Assembly: GCA_022225965.2 (NCBI GenBank)
Contig: JAKJXP020000006.1
Location: forward strand, 620,001-684,000
DNA: 64,000 nt
Direction of reading: 5' to 3'
Source: Diatrype stigma
Lineage: Eukaryota; Ascomycota; Sordariomycetes; Xylariales; Diatrypaceae
The position numbers were made by a program, and so were the translations under genes. Under the pieces are notes generated by a model that saw nothing but the letters and a program-made list of their open reading frames with translations, made no database searches and was not told where the DNA came from. Positions within the stretch are counted from its first letter, which is position 1. Each line of letters starts with the position of its first letter. Positions 24,550 through 37,251 of this stretch are shown in pieces.

Positions 24550-25749
24550 CCTCTTGGTAATACTGTAACTATTTGCTCGAGATTGACAAGTCAACTGGGC
24601 AATAAGTTGTCGTGGATGAACTTATGGCGGGATGAAATGACGACGATGTCAAACACAAAGAGCCATTAGTGGGGGACTGGGAGCTACCTAAGAGGCAGCT
24701 ATTGGCCTAATAATATAGGGCGCTGAGTCCTCCTGTATGTATATACTCAAGTACCCTGTCAGCCTGTATGAGGCTGCTCAGCGGCTTCTTTATGCAGAGA
24801 AGTGGGACCCGTTAGCATCCATCTTAGTGAAGTGCCCAGGCGATCTTCCATTGACGGCGAATGACACAATCCCGTCTGGGTTGAGTCAACCGGCCAACAT
24901 CTTCCGTCTCCTATCCCCTTCAACTCCGGATCGCGTTCGGTCTACACGGTATACAGAACCTATGCACCCCAAGATGAACCATACCGCATCATGCTTCTAC
25001 TAATTTACTGAGGCTGACGGGCAATATAAAATAGTATGCATAGTCTAGACTACCTAGGTAGGTCAGCCTATCTTGCATCATAGCACGCAGTAGCCATACA
25101 TACTTACATAACTACATGTAGGACATTCCTTCTAGACGCAATGAATCTTTTGTTCTACGATCTCGCGATGTCTCGCAGTGCTTTACAAAGGCTCACTTAG
25201 CACGAGGCGCTTTAAGCTAATGGTGTAGAGCTTACTTAGTTGACCTATCCTCAACTTCCAGATGCCTTTCAACTGCATTACACCGTATTCTCTGTTCCTG
25301 TACTTCATTATCTATAGTGTGGATCACTGACATACAACATCACCAGAAGACAACAATCTAGACTTGGAGTGAAAGACTCACGACGACATGGGCAAGCCAC
25401 GAGAGACACAATGCTACCGCTTGCCTTTCTCTCTACACAAAGGCCTTCCTGTCAGGCTTTTGGTTCGAACAATCCTCTTGTTATCGCGACCGATCTGTCC
25501 CCGAACCAAATCTATTGTCGAGTGTTCTTTATGTGTGTTCTTCTTTGTCTTTATAACATGAACGGCAATGCATATATAATTAACTAAAACCCGTAACTAC
25601 TCTTTTGGACGACTCGTTCACCACATTCACCGAATACCAACAAGTCCAGCCTAGAAAGAGACACTGGTGTACCTTTCTAGATTTTCTTTCCATTCGTTTT
25701 TATCTTCAAGGTTTATATTCAAACTTAGGTATTTCTTTTCGCCATCAAG
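24550..25749. other. Divergent promoter interval
   Basis: Lies between the divergently read VMS1 and the next plus-strand gene, so it should hold both promoters. No gene pattern is seen; it contains CTAGGTAGGT-type short repeats common in this genome. Confidence 0.6.
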
Positions 25750-27054
25750 ATGCATACTTGCAACTGCGAGCTTCACCTCTATAGGTACCGAACCTGCCGA
25801 CACTACAGTAACCCGGTGAAACATGAGTGCTGGCGAGCCGGTTTGCGAGAAATGGGGTTCTGCGGTCTCCCCTGCGGCAAGCCCAGGAAGGTAAAGCACG
25901 GCCGACCCGGCATATGCACCGACTGCGCTGGCTACTTCGCCCACTTCGGCAACCTGTCGAATCAAATCCTCGAGAGCTTCCTCGAGTACAAGAAGTCGAA
26001 GGGATGGAACAAGAAGAGGGTCGACCCCATGGTCGTGTCGCTCGAGAAGTATGTCCACCCCAACATCCTCAATACCCTTCTAGACAGCGCGCAGCCGTTC
26101 CGCCCCCACAGCCCGATGCGGGCCGGGCCCAGCAACAGTAACAATCATCCCCTTCATCTCCAGCCTCCCCCGGCGGTCCGCCCCACGAAGAGCGCCGAGC
26201 GCCGGGCTGAACGGCGTCCGCCAACTGCCTTCGAGCATACCGTGAAACCGGTCAGCGAATGCAGCTACGACAACAACGAGGACGGCGAATTCACGGAGAT
26301 CCCGCTGTCAGACCCTTATATCAATGCGGGTGACGGCAACAGCATCCCCTTACAGCCCATCCCCCGCGGCCACTCCGTGTCCCCGTGCTCCATCGTACGC
26401 CGCATCACCGACGAGGCCGAGCGCCTCTACCCGAACCCGGAATCGCCCGCCTTCCCCGGCGTGCCGAAGCTAACCGCACCGCCGAAGCACCGCCGCGGCC
26501 GCCGCCTGCCGCGCGGCACGGACGAGACGGCCGCAGCCGAAGCGGCGGCCGCCGCCAAGAGCGCCACTACCTTCCCGGTCGTCGTGCTCAAGGCGCCCGC
26601 CTCCGACTCGGATCTCGGGATCGCAGGGGCCGTCTTGAGCCCGCCTGCCTCCGACGTCAGCATTCCTATCACTGCCGCCAAGGCCGCCGCCATCGTCAGC
26701 GCCGGTCTGGATCACAGTGATGGTAATGGTGAACGTCGCCGCCGCCACCTCTTCGCGCCCGGCGGCGTGTCGGCGGCGACGGGCGAGAAGTCCGCGCTCG
26801 TGCGCGCACTGTCGCTCGAGACCCTCGCCGAGTCCCAGATCGAGCCCGCTCCGCGGTGCGCGCAGCACCCGGGGGACGCGCATGACTTCGCGTGCGGTGG
26901 GTGCCGGTCGACGATGTTTCGGGAGCAGCGCTTCCTTGTCACGACCACTGACGAGCATGGGAACCAGCGTCGCGTGCGCTCGCGGTCCGTCGCGGTGCCG
27001 GCCGGTCAGAGGGCTTCTTTCTACCCCGAGGAAAGCGAGGGCGGCTGGATCTAG
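25750..27054 (+). CDS. Hypothetical protein with Cys-rich N-terminus
   Basis: 434 residues, single exon, ATG in good context (ATCAAGATG). Not recognised. The first 70 residues hold ten Cys and several His (CNC, CRHY, HECW, GFCGLPCG, ICTDC), probably a metal-binding module. The middle is Pro/Ala-rich and disordered, with a basic patch (KHRRGRRLPRG) that could act as a nuclear localisation signal. A second Cys pair (FACGGC) follows at about residue 380. No signal peptide or membrane segment. The 3' half is very rich in GC. The coding call rests on length, start context and the structured Cys pattern; function is unknown. Confidence 0.78.
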   Translation: MHTCNCELHLYRYRTCRHYSNPVKHECWRAGLREMGFCGLPCGKPRKVKHGRPGICTDCAGYFAHFGNLSNQILESFLEYKKSKGWNKKRVDPMVVSLEKYVHPNILNTLLDSAQPFRPHSPMRAGPSNSNNHPLHLQPPPAVRPTKSAERRAERRPPTAFEHTVKPVSECSYDNNEDGEFTEIPLSDPYINAGDGNSIPLQPIPRGHSVSPCSIVRRITDEAERLYPNPESPAFPGVPKLTAPPKHRRGRRLPRGTDETAAAEAAAAAKSATTFPVVVLKAPASDSDLGIAGAVLSPPASDVSIPITAAKAAAIVSAGLDHSDGNGERRRRHLFAPGGVSAATGEKSALVRALSLETLAESQIEPAPRCAQHPGDAHDFACGGCRSTMFREQRFLVTTTDEHGNQRRVRSRSVAVPAGQRASFYPEESEGGWI

Positions 27055-27916
27055 CGCAGCAGGTGGCAGAAGGTAAGGTAAGTAATTGAGTAGAGTAGGA
27101 AGGGAAGGGAGATAGTAGTAAGTGTCGTGCCTGGTAGGTCACTTCTCTTCTTTTTTTCATCGTAGTCCCTAGGTTCCGTGCCTCGCAGGCATAATGAGTA
27201 AACTACAAAGGTAAGTGGTGGGGATTTGAAAGTATTTTTGGTCGAGATTGCTCGGGTCAGCGTCTTGGGGCGTTACTTCAATAGAATGTTGCTTTGGGTC
27301 TGGGTTCACACACTACCTTCACTATCTTGTGTCTTCGCACATTTCTTCTTCGGTGGCAGTGTCTGAGTGTGTAAGTAGGTATTATTATTCTATTATTATC
27401 CTGTGCCAATGTTCTATCGTGAGACCTTGGGGTCTATTGTGATGATCTATAGGTAATTTGACTTTATATCCCTTAAATTTCTGGAATTGCTCCTCAGCCA
27501 CCCAAACTGGGCAACATTTCATGTCGCTCACCCATCACGCTAGGTTTGACTCTAGGGATATGTTTGCAGCGCAAACGGTAGCATGATTCCAAGTCGCAGT
27601 ATGGCGAATCTGTGATTCTAGCACCGATCTCCATGGCGGGTAGCCTTCGTTCAACGACTCTTTTAGCAACCTCAGTCTTGGCCGTAGTTTGCATTGAGCG
27701 ACATGGGTGCTGGTACATCCGAGACGGGTTTCGAGGTTGGCGGAGCTACGTGCAATAGAGCACTGCTAGGAAGCTCATTCTTCTGCGTGAGCTCGTAGTT
27801 AGGCCGTGGCAAAACTTTTAGATGTAATGCCCTGGGGATTGTCCTCCATAATATCATAATATTAGGGGACGGTAGTTATCTGGGATTATCTTGACGGATA
27901 GCAAGTCACCCTCCTC
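27055..27916. other. Convergent 3' flank, no gene seen
   Basis: Between the 3' ends of the Cys-rich gene and the MFS gene. Only short, unconvincing frames. Confidence 0.6.
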
Positions 27917-29557
27917 TCAGCCTGCAGTGGCGGAGAAGTGGCTCCAACTCCTGATCCTGCTCCCGTAGAGCCAGAACAGGACCGGGGCGGGGGCCATGAC
28001 GAGGCTCAGCAGCGCGAGCACCGAGGAAGCCCAGGCGACCCCGAGTCGGTCGTACATGGCAGTGGCGAATAGCGGGAAGGACGAGGCGACGAGGCTGCGC
28101 ACCACGACGTGGATCGACATGGCCGAGTTGGCGTTCTCCTGGTACACGTCGACGATGTACGTGATGCCCGCGACGAAGATCAACTGCAAGCCCAGCCCGA
28201 TGAAGTAGCTGGCCACCACCTGCGACATCCAGTGCACGTTCCCGGACCAGCCGAACCACAGCAGCGCCGGCGGCAGGATCACGGCCCCGAGCGCCATCGG
28301 CGGGAGCCGCCATTCGGGCTGCGGCGACAGCGCCCCATGGCTCTTCTCGACCCGCGCCACCTGGGTCTTGTACCAGGTCAGGGCGAAGACGGCGCACGCC
28401 ACCCCCGCGGACACGATGCCCAGCGTGACGGCGACGAAGGGCAGCTCGCTCGCGGTGACGGACCAGCCGCGCTGCCGGTACGCGAGCGGGAACGCCTGGA
28501 AGGCCAGGTACAGCGTGCCGTAGACGAGCGTCAGGTAGGCCGTGAGGATGGCCAGGATCGGTTCCGTGGCGAACATGCGCGCCGGCTTCGTCAGGTACTG
28601 GTGCGCGATGTCGCCGAGCTCGAGGGGGCTCTCCTCGGACCGCGCGTGCAGCGCCCAGTTGCGGGTCGCGAGGCGCTGGCGGCGCGCCTTCCCCTCCAGG
28701 ATCCGCCGCGACGACGACTCGCGCACGCCGCCGCAGAGCGCGGCGAGGCCGAGCCCCGAGGCGATGATGAGCGTCGTCCAGGCGGTCCAGGCCCAGCCGT
28801 TCCTCCGGTCGCCGTCGTGGTTGTAGGTCAGGAAGGCGCCGGCGATGGGCGCGATGGTGGCGCCGAGGTTGATGCAGGTGGCGGACAGGGCCATGGCGAC
28901 GCCGCGGCGCGTCGGCTCGTACAGCTCGAAGTACTGGCCGGAGACGATGGCGAAGGTGCCGGAGCCGAAGGCGCCGGCGAGGAAGCGGCCCACGAGGATG
29001 GCGGGCACGCCCGTGGCCAGGGCGACGGGCAGCTGGAAGGCGGCGAGCCCGACCACGGCCACGGCGAAAGGGATCAGGTGGCCGAAGACCTCGGAGAGCG
29101 GGCCGAACAGCACCGGCCCCGCCGCCAGGCCCAGGATCCACAGCGTCACGCTGAGCTGCATCACGGTGGGGCTGACGCCGAACTGCGCGGCCGTCACGGC
29201 CGTCGCCGGCGCGAACACGCTCGACCCGAACGACACCGTGAGGATCACCGACGAGGTGATCACGGTGAAGAAGAACTTCTTGACGGGCTTCCAGTTGCGC
29301 GGGCACTCCGGGTCGGCGGGCCCGTCCCAGCTGACGATGTCAGATCCGGGGGCGTCGTTATTGCCGTTGTTTTTGTTGTCTGGAGACACATCCTTCTCGT
29401 CGAGCTTTTTGCTGACGACGGCCGCCAGACTTTCGAGGTCGGGGTCGGTAGTGGTGGTATAGTCTCCATTGATGCTAGGAGTAGCAGTGGATGCGACGCT
29501 GGCGAAGAACGCGGCATCCCCTGCTAAGGTTGTTGATACGGATGCAGGTGTGTTCAT
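27917..29557 (-). CDS. MFS transporter, DHA1 (multidrug/polyamine exporter type)
   Basis: 546 residues, one exon, ATG with A at -3. The cytosolic N-terminus carries WDGPADPECPRNW (77-89), the signature just before helix 1 in fungal DHA1 exporters. About 12 hydrophobic segments follow; the loop between helices 2 and 3 holds motif A in a variant form (GPLSEVFGH, 152-160; His replaces the usual Arg). A long charged loop (around residues 265-300) separates the two six-helix halves. Such proteins export drugs, polyamines or fungal metabolites by proton antiport across the plasma membrane; the substrate cannot be read from sequence. No biosynthetic genes are adjacent. A TATA-like element lies at 29636-29642. 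Confidence 0.93.
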   Translation of the reverse strand: MNTPASVSTTLAGDAAFFASVASTATPSINGDYTTTTDPDLESLAAVVSKKLDEKDVSPDNKNNGNNDAPGSDIVSWDGPADPECPRNWKPVKKFFFTVITSSVILTVSFGSSVFAPATAVTAAQFGVSPTVMQLSVTLWILGLAAGPVLFGPLSEVFGHLIPFAVAVVGLAAFQLPVALATGVPAILVGRFLAGAFGSGTFAIVSGQYFELYEPTRRGVAMALSATCINLGATIAPIAGAFLTYNHDGDRRNGWAWTAWTTLIIASGLGLAALCGGVRESSSRRILEGKARRQRLATRNWALHARSEESPLELGDIAHQYLTKPARMFATEPILAILTAYLTLVYGTLYLAFQAFPLAYRQRGWSVTASELPFVAVTLGIVSAGVACAVFALTWYKTQVARVEKSHGALSPQPEWRLPPMALGAVILPPALLWFGWSGNVHWMSQVVASYFIGLGLQLIFVAGITYIVDVYQENANSAMSIHVVVRSLVASSFPLFATAMYDRLGVAWASSVLALLSLVMAPAPVLFWLYGSRIRSWSHFSATAG

Positions 29558-29635
29558 TTCGTAGGTTGTAGTATATTGAATTCATACTTTGTCCATCCAA
29601 CACAGCCTGGCGCGCGTCTCGCCATCGCCCCCATC

Positions 29636-29642
29636 ATATATA
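29636..29642 (-). promoter_or_regulatory. TATA-like element of the MFS gene
   Basis: ATATATA, about 80 bp upstream of the MFS start on the minus strand. Confidence 0.45.
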
Positions 29643-31740
29643 CTCGACTCGCGGCGTCGGAGATAAAAAGGCACGTTATTACCCACGCGCTATTCGTGGT
29701 CCTCAACGTTCGATGGAGGGCAAAAGCTGAAGGGAGCCGGCCAGAAACTTCTCGGCCCGTTGCGGGCCCAGCAGGGATGGGCAGGCCGGAGCCATGCCGA
29801 TGAGGCCCGATGCGCTGGCGCCCCCGGTTATTCTGGGAAGAAAAGCTTGACAGTCTCAACGATGCAGGAACGTTGCAGGGGGCGGCATTGGCGAAGAGCC
29901 TCACTGCGCCTCTGTGATCAGGTGCCAGACTGACGGGTCACGCCATTGTCCGACGTCAGTGCAAGCAGCTCAAGCAATTTGCGCCTTCACGTCGAGAACT
30001 TTGCAATGATAAGGGCCGAATGCGCGCTCCTTATTTCGCTCTAGACGTCTAGAAACGTCGGTGCAGAGTGGGTCCTGCGTGGCAGGGTTCCGTTTCCTTA
30101 TCGCCAGATCCGGGCGCTGCCGATGCCATCTGTATGTGGTTATTGATAAATGCGCCTCTGGAGCACAAGATGGTGTTCTGATTTTCATGTTACTAGTATG
30201 TATGCAGTAGTAGTGCTTATGCGACTGCTGCCGTTGTTCGTATCAGGTTGCCTCTAGAAGCAAGCTTCATTTGGGTATAAATGTGTCGACAGGGCATTGC
30301 AAAACTCAATTCGAGTAGCTATAAAAGCCGTTGCGCTAGGGCGTATTGCGAGCTGAGTATAAAGCAAAGGCAGTCTTATCCTCATAGTTGGATAATGATC
30401 TATGATTCTATTCTCACCGTGGCATTCGAGACAAGCATCTCCAGTTACAATGATACAGCCAGAGACTATCTCGAAATCGTGTTTCGTTCAAACTCCATTG
30501 GGAGTATCCGCGATAGGATTTCTGTCAGAGTGAGCCATCACAGTTGAAAGACGCGCGGTGAAAGTTGCTCTAGACTACTCCCCACTTGAAGATATATGTC
30601 GATAGCAGTATCTCACCCCTTACTTTAGTTGGGGGCTGATACATATTTGGCTCATTCAATACGGACCCCAATGAAGAACAGCGTCCTGCCCATTCACAAA
30701 TGCGTTGTGCCATAACCTAGGAGCAGCCCGGTGAAGATTCAACCTCGAGTCAAACAACCAGCTAATGCATGGGTGGCGAATGAAGGTTGCTTAGCTTCAT
30801 CCAGACATCCAAGCACCTTGGGCAACGAGGATTTACGGCAGCGCATGTAGTTGTCCATCAGAAAAGGAATTGACCTGTAATACCCATACAAGATCGCAAA
30901 TTAATATAGCAATTGGTTGGGAACAATGTATATGAATTTGGTAGGTGTAGAGCAACATTACCCCTCAATCATGGTTTTGCTACTGTATATCGTTTGTTCG
31001 TGCGCTGCCCCTGTCTCTGGTACGTAGTCCAGTAGCAAGTGAAATGGTTCTAGTAGTAAATGGTGCTTTCTACTGCAAATGTTTCATCAGATACTCATGG
31101 GTTGAAGTAAGCACGGGTGAGCATGACCATATTGCATTGGCCGCCGACATCCGTCATTTTATTATCGTTCTGTCGAGCTGGCGAGTTATTATCCCACAGA
31201 CGTCACACAAGTTCAAATTAGGGGCGCCTATCTCAAAGTGTGAGCAAAAGTGAGCAGGACTTCTTGTGAGTTGAGACGGAGAGACATGCCGTGACATTAT
31301 GGGTTAATGCGCTTGGCGTAGAATCCAACATGGAGAGAATCCAGTGTAGAAAATACGCCAGGCATCATACTCATGTCTTGAATAGTACGTACATAAGATT
31401 CAGCAGTGCTGGACTACTGTAACTCCTCAATAAGTGGTAAAATAGTTACTACTACATACAATGGCCAGGGGCTGCCCGTAAACGGCTTAACTCCCTATTA
31501 CGTCATGCTGCCAGGCTGCCCCTCGCTAATGCTGGGACTCGGCAATAGCTCTTAAGGACCAAGGCTCTGTGCCCCGCCACGACCTCGACAACCTCGACAA
31601 TCGTGCAACCTCAGCATTGACATAGTTAACACCTGATTCGTTGTCGCCGTTTAGTTCCTTGCGCTCGATCCTTGACGCTTATCTTCGAAGTATAAACTTC
31701 AACCACTATATTATTCTCGTTCGGCTGATCAGCGTTGGCT
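29643..31740. other. Divergent intergenic region (MFS and RQC2 promoters)
   Basis: No supported gene; the frames present are under 90 codons without motifs. Upstream sequence for both neighbouring genes. Confidence 0.6.
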
Positions 31741-34700
31741 ATGAAGCAGCGTTTCTCTTCCCTAGATGTGAAGGTCAGTAGCGGACACCCATCGTGTCAT
31801 GTACAGAGGTTCTGGCAAAGGTGATGAAAGCTAACCGCACTCTAGGTCATCGCCCACGAGCTCTCGGCGGCCCTCGTCTCCCTCCGACTGTCCAATATAT
31901 ACGACCTCTCCTCTAAAATCCTCCTGCTCAAGTTCGCCAAACCAGGCCTCAAGCAGCAATTAGTCATAGACTCCGGCTTTCGATGTCATCTCACAGACTT
32001 TAGTCGCACAACCGCTGCCTTCCCATCCGTCTTTGTCCAGAAGCTACGCAAAGTTCTGAACACTCGCCGTGTAACCGCCATTTCGCAAATAGGAACCGAT
32101 CGCATCATCGAGTTCCAGTTCAGCGATGGACAATACCGGGTATACCTTGAGTTCTTTGCCGGTGGCAATGTCATCTTAACCGACAACGAACTCAAAATTT
32201 TGACTCTACTGCGCAATGTTCCGGAAGGCGAGGGACAGGAGCCTCAACGACCCGGCCTAACATACTCGTTGCAAAATAGGCAGAATTACGGCGGAGTGCC
32301 CCCATTAACAAAGGACCGCTTACGAGATGCGCTTCAAACCATCGTCCGGAAGGCTACCAATGCAGCCACGGGAAAGATCAAGAAGAAACAAGGGGACGCG
32401 CTAAGGAAAGGCCTTGCTACAACCATTACCGAGTTGCCCCCAATCTTGGTTGATCATACCATGAGGGTCGCCGGCTTCGACTCGGCAGTTCAGCCCGCAA
32501 CCGTGTTAGAAAGTGATGCCCTGCAAGACCATCTGTTGCAGGCACTTCATGATGCTCGAAAAATCATAGACGATATAACTGGCTCAGCTACATGCACAGG
32601 ATATATCCTTGCCAAGAAAAGAGGCGATGCTGAAAGTAACACCACCGACGTTCAAGAAGACCAAGAGAACAAGCCAGCCGATCTGCTTTACGAGGACTTC
32701 CACCCCTTCATACCGAGACAATTCGAAGAAGATCCGGCCTATACCGTCGTAACATTCGACAATTACAACAAAATGGTAGACGAGTTCTTTTCGTCCATCG
32801 AGGGGCAGAGGCTAAAGTCAAAGCTCACTGAGAAGGAAGCTGCAGCCAAACGGAAACTGGAAGCTGCTAAAGCTGACCAGGCTAAGAGGATAGAGGGATT
32901 AAAGTCTACGCAAGAAATCAACGTGCGGAAGGCCCAGGCGATTGAGGCCAACGTCGAGAGGATTGAAGAAGCAATGGATGCGGTCAATAGCCTAATAGAG
33001 CAGGGCATGGACTGGGTAGATATTGGAAAACTCGTGGAGAGGGAGCGAGGCCGTAACAATCCTGTGGCCCGCATAATCAAGCTTCCTCTAAAGCTGCATG
33101 AAAACACGATAACCTTGCTTCTTGGCGAAGCTGAAGAGGATGAAGAGGAGGATGACGGCGATGAGACAGACTCATCGGTGTCTGATAGTGGTTATGTTGC
33201 AACCGAAGCATCGAAGCAAAAGGCCCCAGATAGATGGCTTGAAATTGACATCAACCTAGGTTTGTCTCCGCTGGGCAATGCGCGGCAATATTACGGAGAG
33301 AAAAAGATGGCGGCTGTAAAGGAAGGGAAGACGGCTATGCAGTCAAAATTTGCTCTGAGGAGCGCGGAGCAAAAAATCGCGGCCGAGCTGAAGAAAGGCC
33401 TTAAGCTGGAAAAGCCAACTCTACAACAAATCCGAAAGCAGATGTGGTTTGAGAAATTCACGTGGTTCATCTCATCTGACGGATATCTTGTCCTTGGGGG
33501 CAAGGATGCATCACAGAACGAGATGCTCTACCGACGATATTTGAGGAAGGGCGATATCTACGTACACGCAGACCTTCATGGTGCCCCTAGTGTGATCATC
33601 AAGAACAACCCAAGCACACCAGACGCGCCAATCCCGCCGTCAACTTTGTCACAGGCTGGGTCGCTGGCCGTCTGCGCGTCGTCTGCATGGGATTCTAAGG
33701 CCATGATGGCAGCGTGGTGGGTGAATGCAGACCAAGTCTCCAAGGCAGCACCCACAGGCGAGTATCTTCCTACAGGCAGTTTTATGGTACGGGACAAGAA
33801 GAATTTCCTGCCGCCGACACAATTGCTGCTCGGTTTCGCCATAATCTTCAGGATCAGCGACGAGAGCAAAGCAAAGCACATCAAACATCGTCTTCACGGC
33901 AATGAGGGTGTTGCAAGCCTTTCGACAACTACTCCTCTCGACGCGGATGCGTTGGGTACTAAGGCTGTCGAAGAAAACCTCGCAGAAGATGCTGAAAGTG
34001 ATTCGGGCGATAGCGCAGTAGATGTTAGCGACGGTGACTATGATCAGTCAAAAGCAAATCCTCTTCAGCCTACCGACCACGATGATGCCCATGAAGATGC
34101 TGAGGCTCAAATTAAGGAGGCACCCCTCCAAGAAGCCGTTCACAATTTGGCCACCTCTGAAGAGCCTTCGGGCACAAGTGCACCGGAGCCAGAGCCAGGT
34201 TCGGAACCGAAGCCTACGCAAAGTGATGAAGACAAGCAAGACTCAGATATCGAGTCCGATATCGAGTGTGATACAGAAACCACTCTGGGGACGGCATCTG
34301 CTAAACCATCTGGTAGCGTCTCGAGTAAACCCGCAACGCCCCAACCCCAAAAGAAACCCAAGCAAGCCAAGCGAGGTCAGCGCGGGAAAGCCAAGAAGAT
34401 CGCCGCCAAGTACAAGGACCAAGACGAAGAAGACCGCGCGGCCATCGAGGCGCTAATCGGCGCGTCGGCTGGACGGCAGAAGGCCGAGGCAGAGGCCAAA
34501 GCCAAGGCGGAGCGCGAGGCGCAACTAGCGGCAACCAAGGAGCGGCGGCGCGCGCAGCACGAGAGGCAGCAGCGCGAGACGGCGCAGCACGAGGAGGTGC
34601 GGCGTCTCCTGCTCGAAGAAGGCGTCGAGACGTTAGATGCGGACGAGGCGGCGCAGGAGCTGCCTGTGCTCGACGCACTCGTGGGCACGCCGCGACCGGG

Positions 34701-35088
34701 AGACGAGATCCTCGAGGCCGTGGCCGTGTGCGCGCCATACGCCGCGCTCGGCCGCTGCAAGTACCGCGTCAAGCTGCAACCGGGCACGCAGAAAAAGGGC
34801 AAGGCCGTGAAGGAGATCCTGGAGAGGTGGAAGGCGGATGCCGCTGTCGCGGCGAAGAAGGGCTGGGTCGATGAGGAAGGCCGCGATGTCGAGAAGATGT
34901 GGCCGCGCGAGATAGAGCTCCTGAAGGCGTTCAAGCCTGAGGAGGCTATCAATTGCGTCCCGGTGGGGAAGCTGCGGGTGGTCATGAGCGGTGGTGCTGG
35001 GGGGAGTGGTGGTGGAGGAGGAGCGGGAGGATCAGGGGGGGTTAAGGGGAAGAAAGGGGGTGCGGGGGCGAGGGGCAAGAAGAAGTAG
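31741..35088 (+). CDS. RQC2: Ribosome quality control complex subunit 2 (Rqc2/Tae2/NEMF)
   Basis: Binds 60S subunits carrying stalled peptidyl-tRNA, stabilises Ltn1 and recruits tRNA-Ala/Thr to add C-terminal CAT tails. Exons inferred at 31741-31773 and 31846-35088; the intron is 72 bp, phase 0 (donor GTCAGT, branch GCTAAC, acceptor TAG). 1091 residues, as expected for fungal Rqc2. The start MKQRFSSLD is the family hallmark. Asp9 and the Asp96-Arg97 pair (GTDRIIEFQF) match the yeast residues needed for CAT-tailing. Further on: coiled-coil middle (about 240-320), NFACT-R domain (WFEKFTWFISSDGYLVLGGK, KGDIYVHADLHGA), a long acidic disordered region, a basic stretch, the NFACT-C domain (CAPYAALGRCKYRVKLQPG) and a Gly/Lys tail. 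GC content rises sharply after about 34370. The opposing factor VMS1 lies 7.2 kb upstream. Confidence 0.95.
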
Positions 35089-37226
35089 AGTAGAGTCGAG
35101 AGAATTGGTATGTAGAGGGCGTGGATGGATCGATCGGTGATGATTGTAGATACGGTAGATGAGGCTGCGATGTGATGCGCGACAGGCGACCTGTTGATGC
35201 CTAGGCTACCATACTGAATGCAATGACAAGTACATACCTAAGATACCTATCTACCATTCACCACCTACCTGGCTTATGCTTAGATGGATTCATATACATT
35301 TGACAGCTAACATATTCACATGTAGGCTCTGGAAGTTCAGACCTGCTTATGAAGGCGTGAAATCGATTCGAAGATTAGGGCCTTTCATTTTTGAATCTTG
35401 CTTCATGAGTTGAGTTTGGCTATCTTCGTGTCGTCTCTTAGTCACCAACATCTTTCTATTTACGTGAACATTGCGTGCCCCTGACCCCTTTCTATTTTAC
35501 ATTGTTGTTGATGCTCTTGGGCCAGAAGTTCTGTGCATCTTAACGCCACTCCTCTGGCAACCCTAGAGTGGATTTCATCCAAGATATTTTGAGAGAGACT
35601 ATAGGTTTATCCAGGCATGACCTGAAGATGACTTGCTTCCGTATTTTTCGGAAAGCAGGCTTACTTGGGACATACATCTCCCGAACCATTCGCATTCATG
35701 GCAACCGAACAAGGTGCTAACTAGACGGATCTATCCCCTTTTCCCGGTATGACGCTTCAAACAGATCCCCTATAGCTCCTAGATAGATGCCCGTACGACA
35801 TGCTAGTTACTATATAGTACGATCATCAATCATGGCATTCTATATTTCTATATAGTTTATCCCAAGACAATGCCGCGGTAGTTCAGCTGATCGGTACAAT
35901 AAGGGGCTTGCACTACGCTCTGCTTTTTTCATTGTTAAATATATCGTTAGTATGGCCTCAGAGAACATTCAGTTGGCCCAGGTCTGCGGTGTCGAGAATC
36001 GAGAAGATACCGAGGCCTTGGGGAAGTAGTCTCCGTAGTCGTGAAAGTACCACTACACAGGACATAAGGGGGCTAGGGTCTGACGCGCAGGGTAGCCGAC
36101 GGTCCTTGAGACGACTGCATTGAAAGCAGCCTCGAGTCACGGATCAAAAGGGATAGGGGGGGACTGCTGTTTCTCTGCCCTGTGAAGATAGAACTCACTG
36201 TCAAGGGTAGACGTATTGACAGCTGCCCCTATCCACCTATTAAGCACTACGTAGTAGAGCTCTGTAGCTCTGTCAAGAGGGTCGCGTCTAGTATGGTCCC
36301 AATAGACCTCGATCGCATGTTCAGTCACATCGGCGACTACAGGTCGGGAATGACTAACTACCAAGCTCTTCGGGCACAAGATTCGATGGGACGTCGCCAA
36401 ACGTGATATTAGGTAGACATCATGAAATGGCTTCGCCCTGGAAAACTGATAGCATATCAATGTGATCTAGTATCTACGTCGTAGCTACGAGGCTGGCAGA
36501 TCAATTGCTTACAGAGCACGGAGCACGGAGCAATGCAAGTTGTGACACAGCCCTACATAATAAAGTGCCCAATCTGTTGATGCCGAACGTGATAACAGTT
36601 ACGGGCTACTATCACGTGAACGTAGCAGCCTCAATATGGACACTCCCAGTCGCACAGTATTCTTAAGGGTGCTTGCACGCCTCCTATGTTGTCTATTAAC
36701 TGTAGTAAATCACAAGAAACACCGTGCTTCGCGTCAACTCGGGTTCACGATACAGCAGCAATGTTGTCCAATTCGATCGGCCAGCTGATCATAATGAGCG
36801 GAGTCGGGATCATCGAATCGATTTGGAGAAGCTCGCTCCAACCCGCTCCACTGGCGCGACTACGATCGTCCCGATGAAAGTCTATCTCACTGTCTCATTG
36901 ACCAAACTGACGAATCGGATAACGTAAGCTGAGCTATTGGGTCAAAACGTCACGGAGATCCAGAGAATTACATAATCCCATAATATATGTGACCAACCAA
37001 ACGGGTTGATGGGCTACGGCTACGGCCAAAGCACACATCAACCGAACCCAAACAGTCTCGGAAGGATACTTGTCCGCTTATGTTGTCTGTGCTTTCCGCG
37101 GCAGAAGGTGATCGCTCATCACCCATCACCCATCACCCAGTCACTTACTTCGTAGCAACGAGGACTTGGCAAGATCCTTTTACTTTCATATGCTTTCTTC
37201 GTAGGTACAATACTTGTTATTCTGAT

Positions 37227-37251
37227 GCTGCCGCTGCCGCTGCCGCTGCAG
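37227..37251. repeat. GCTGCC hexanucleotide repeat
   Basis: About four copies, flanked on both sides by GTAGGTAC. Confidence 0.75.

Noticed and set aside
28109..29527. Long 472-codon frame on the plus strand opposite the MFS gene, and another on the minus strand in a shifted frame
   Set aside because: Arg/Gly/Ala-rich composition is that of GC-rich antisense or shifted reading; the MFS frame alone shows a known family.
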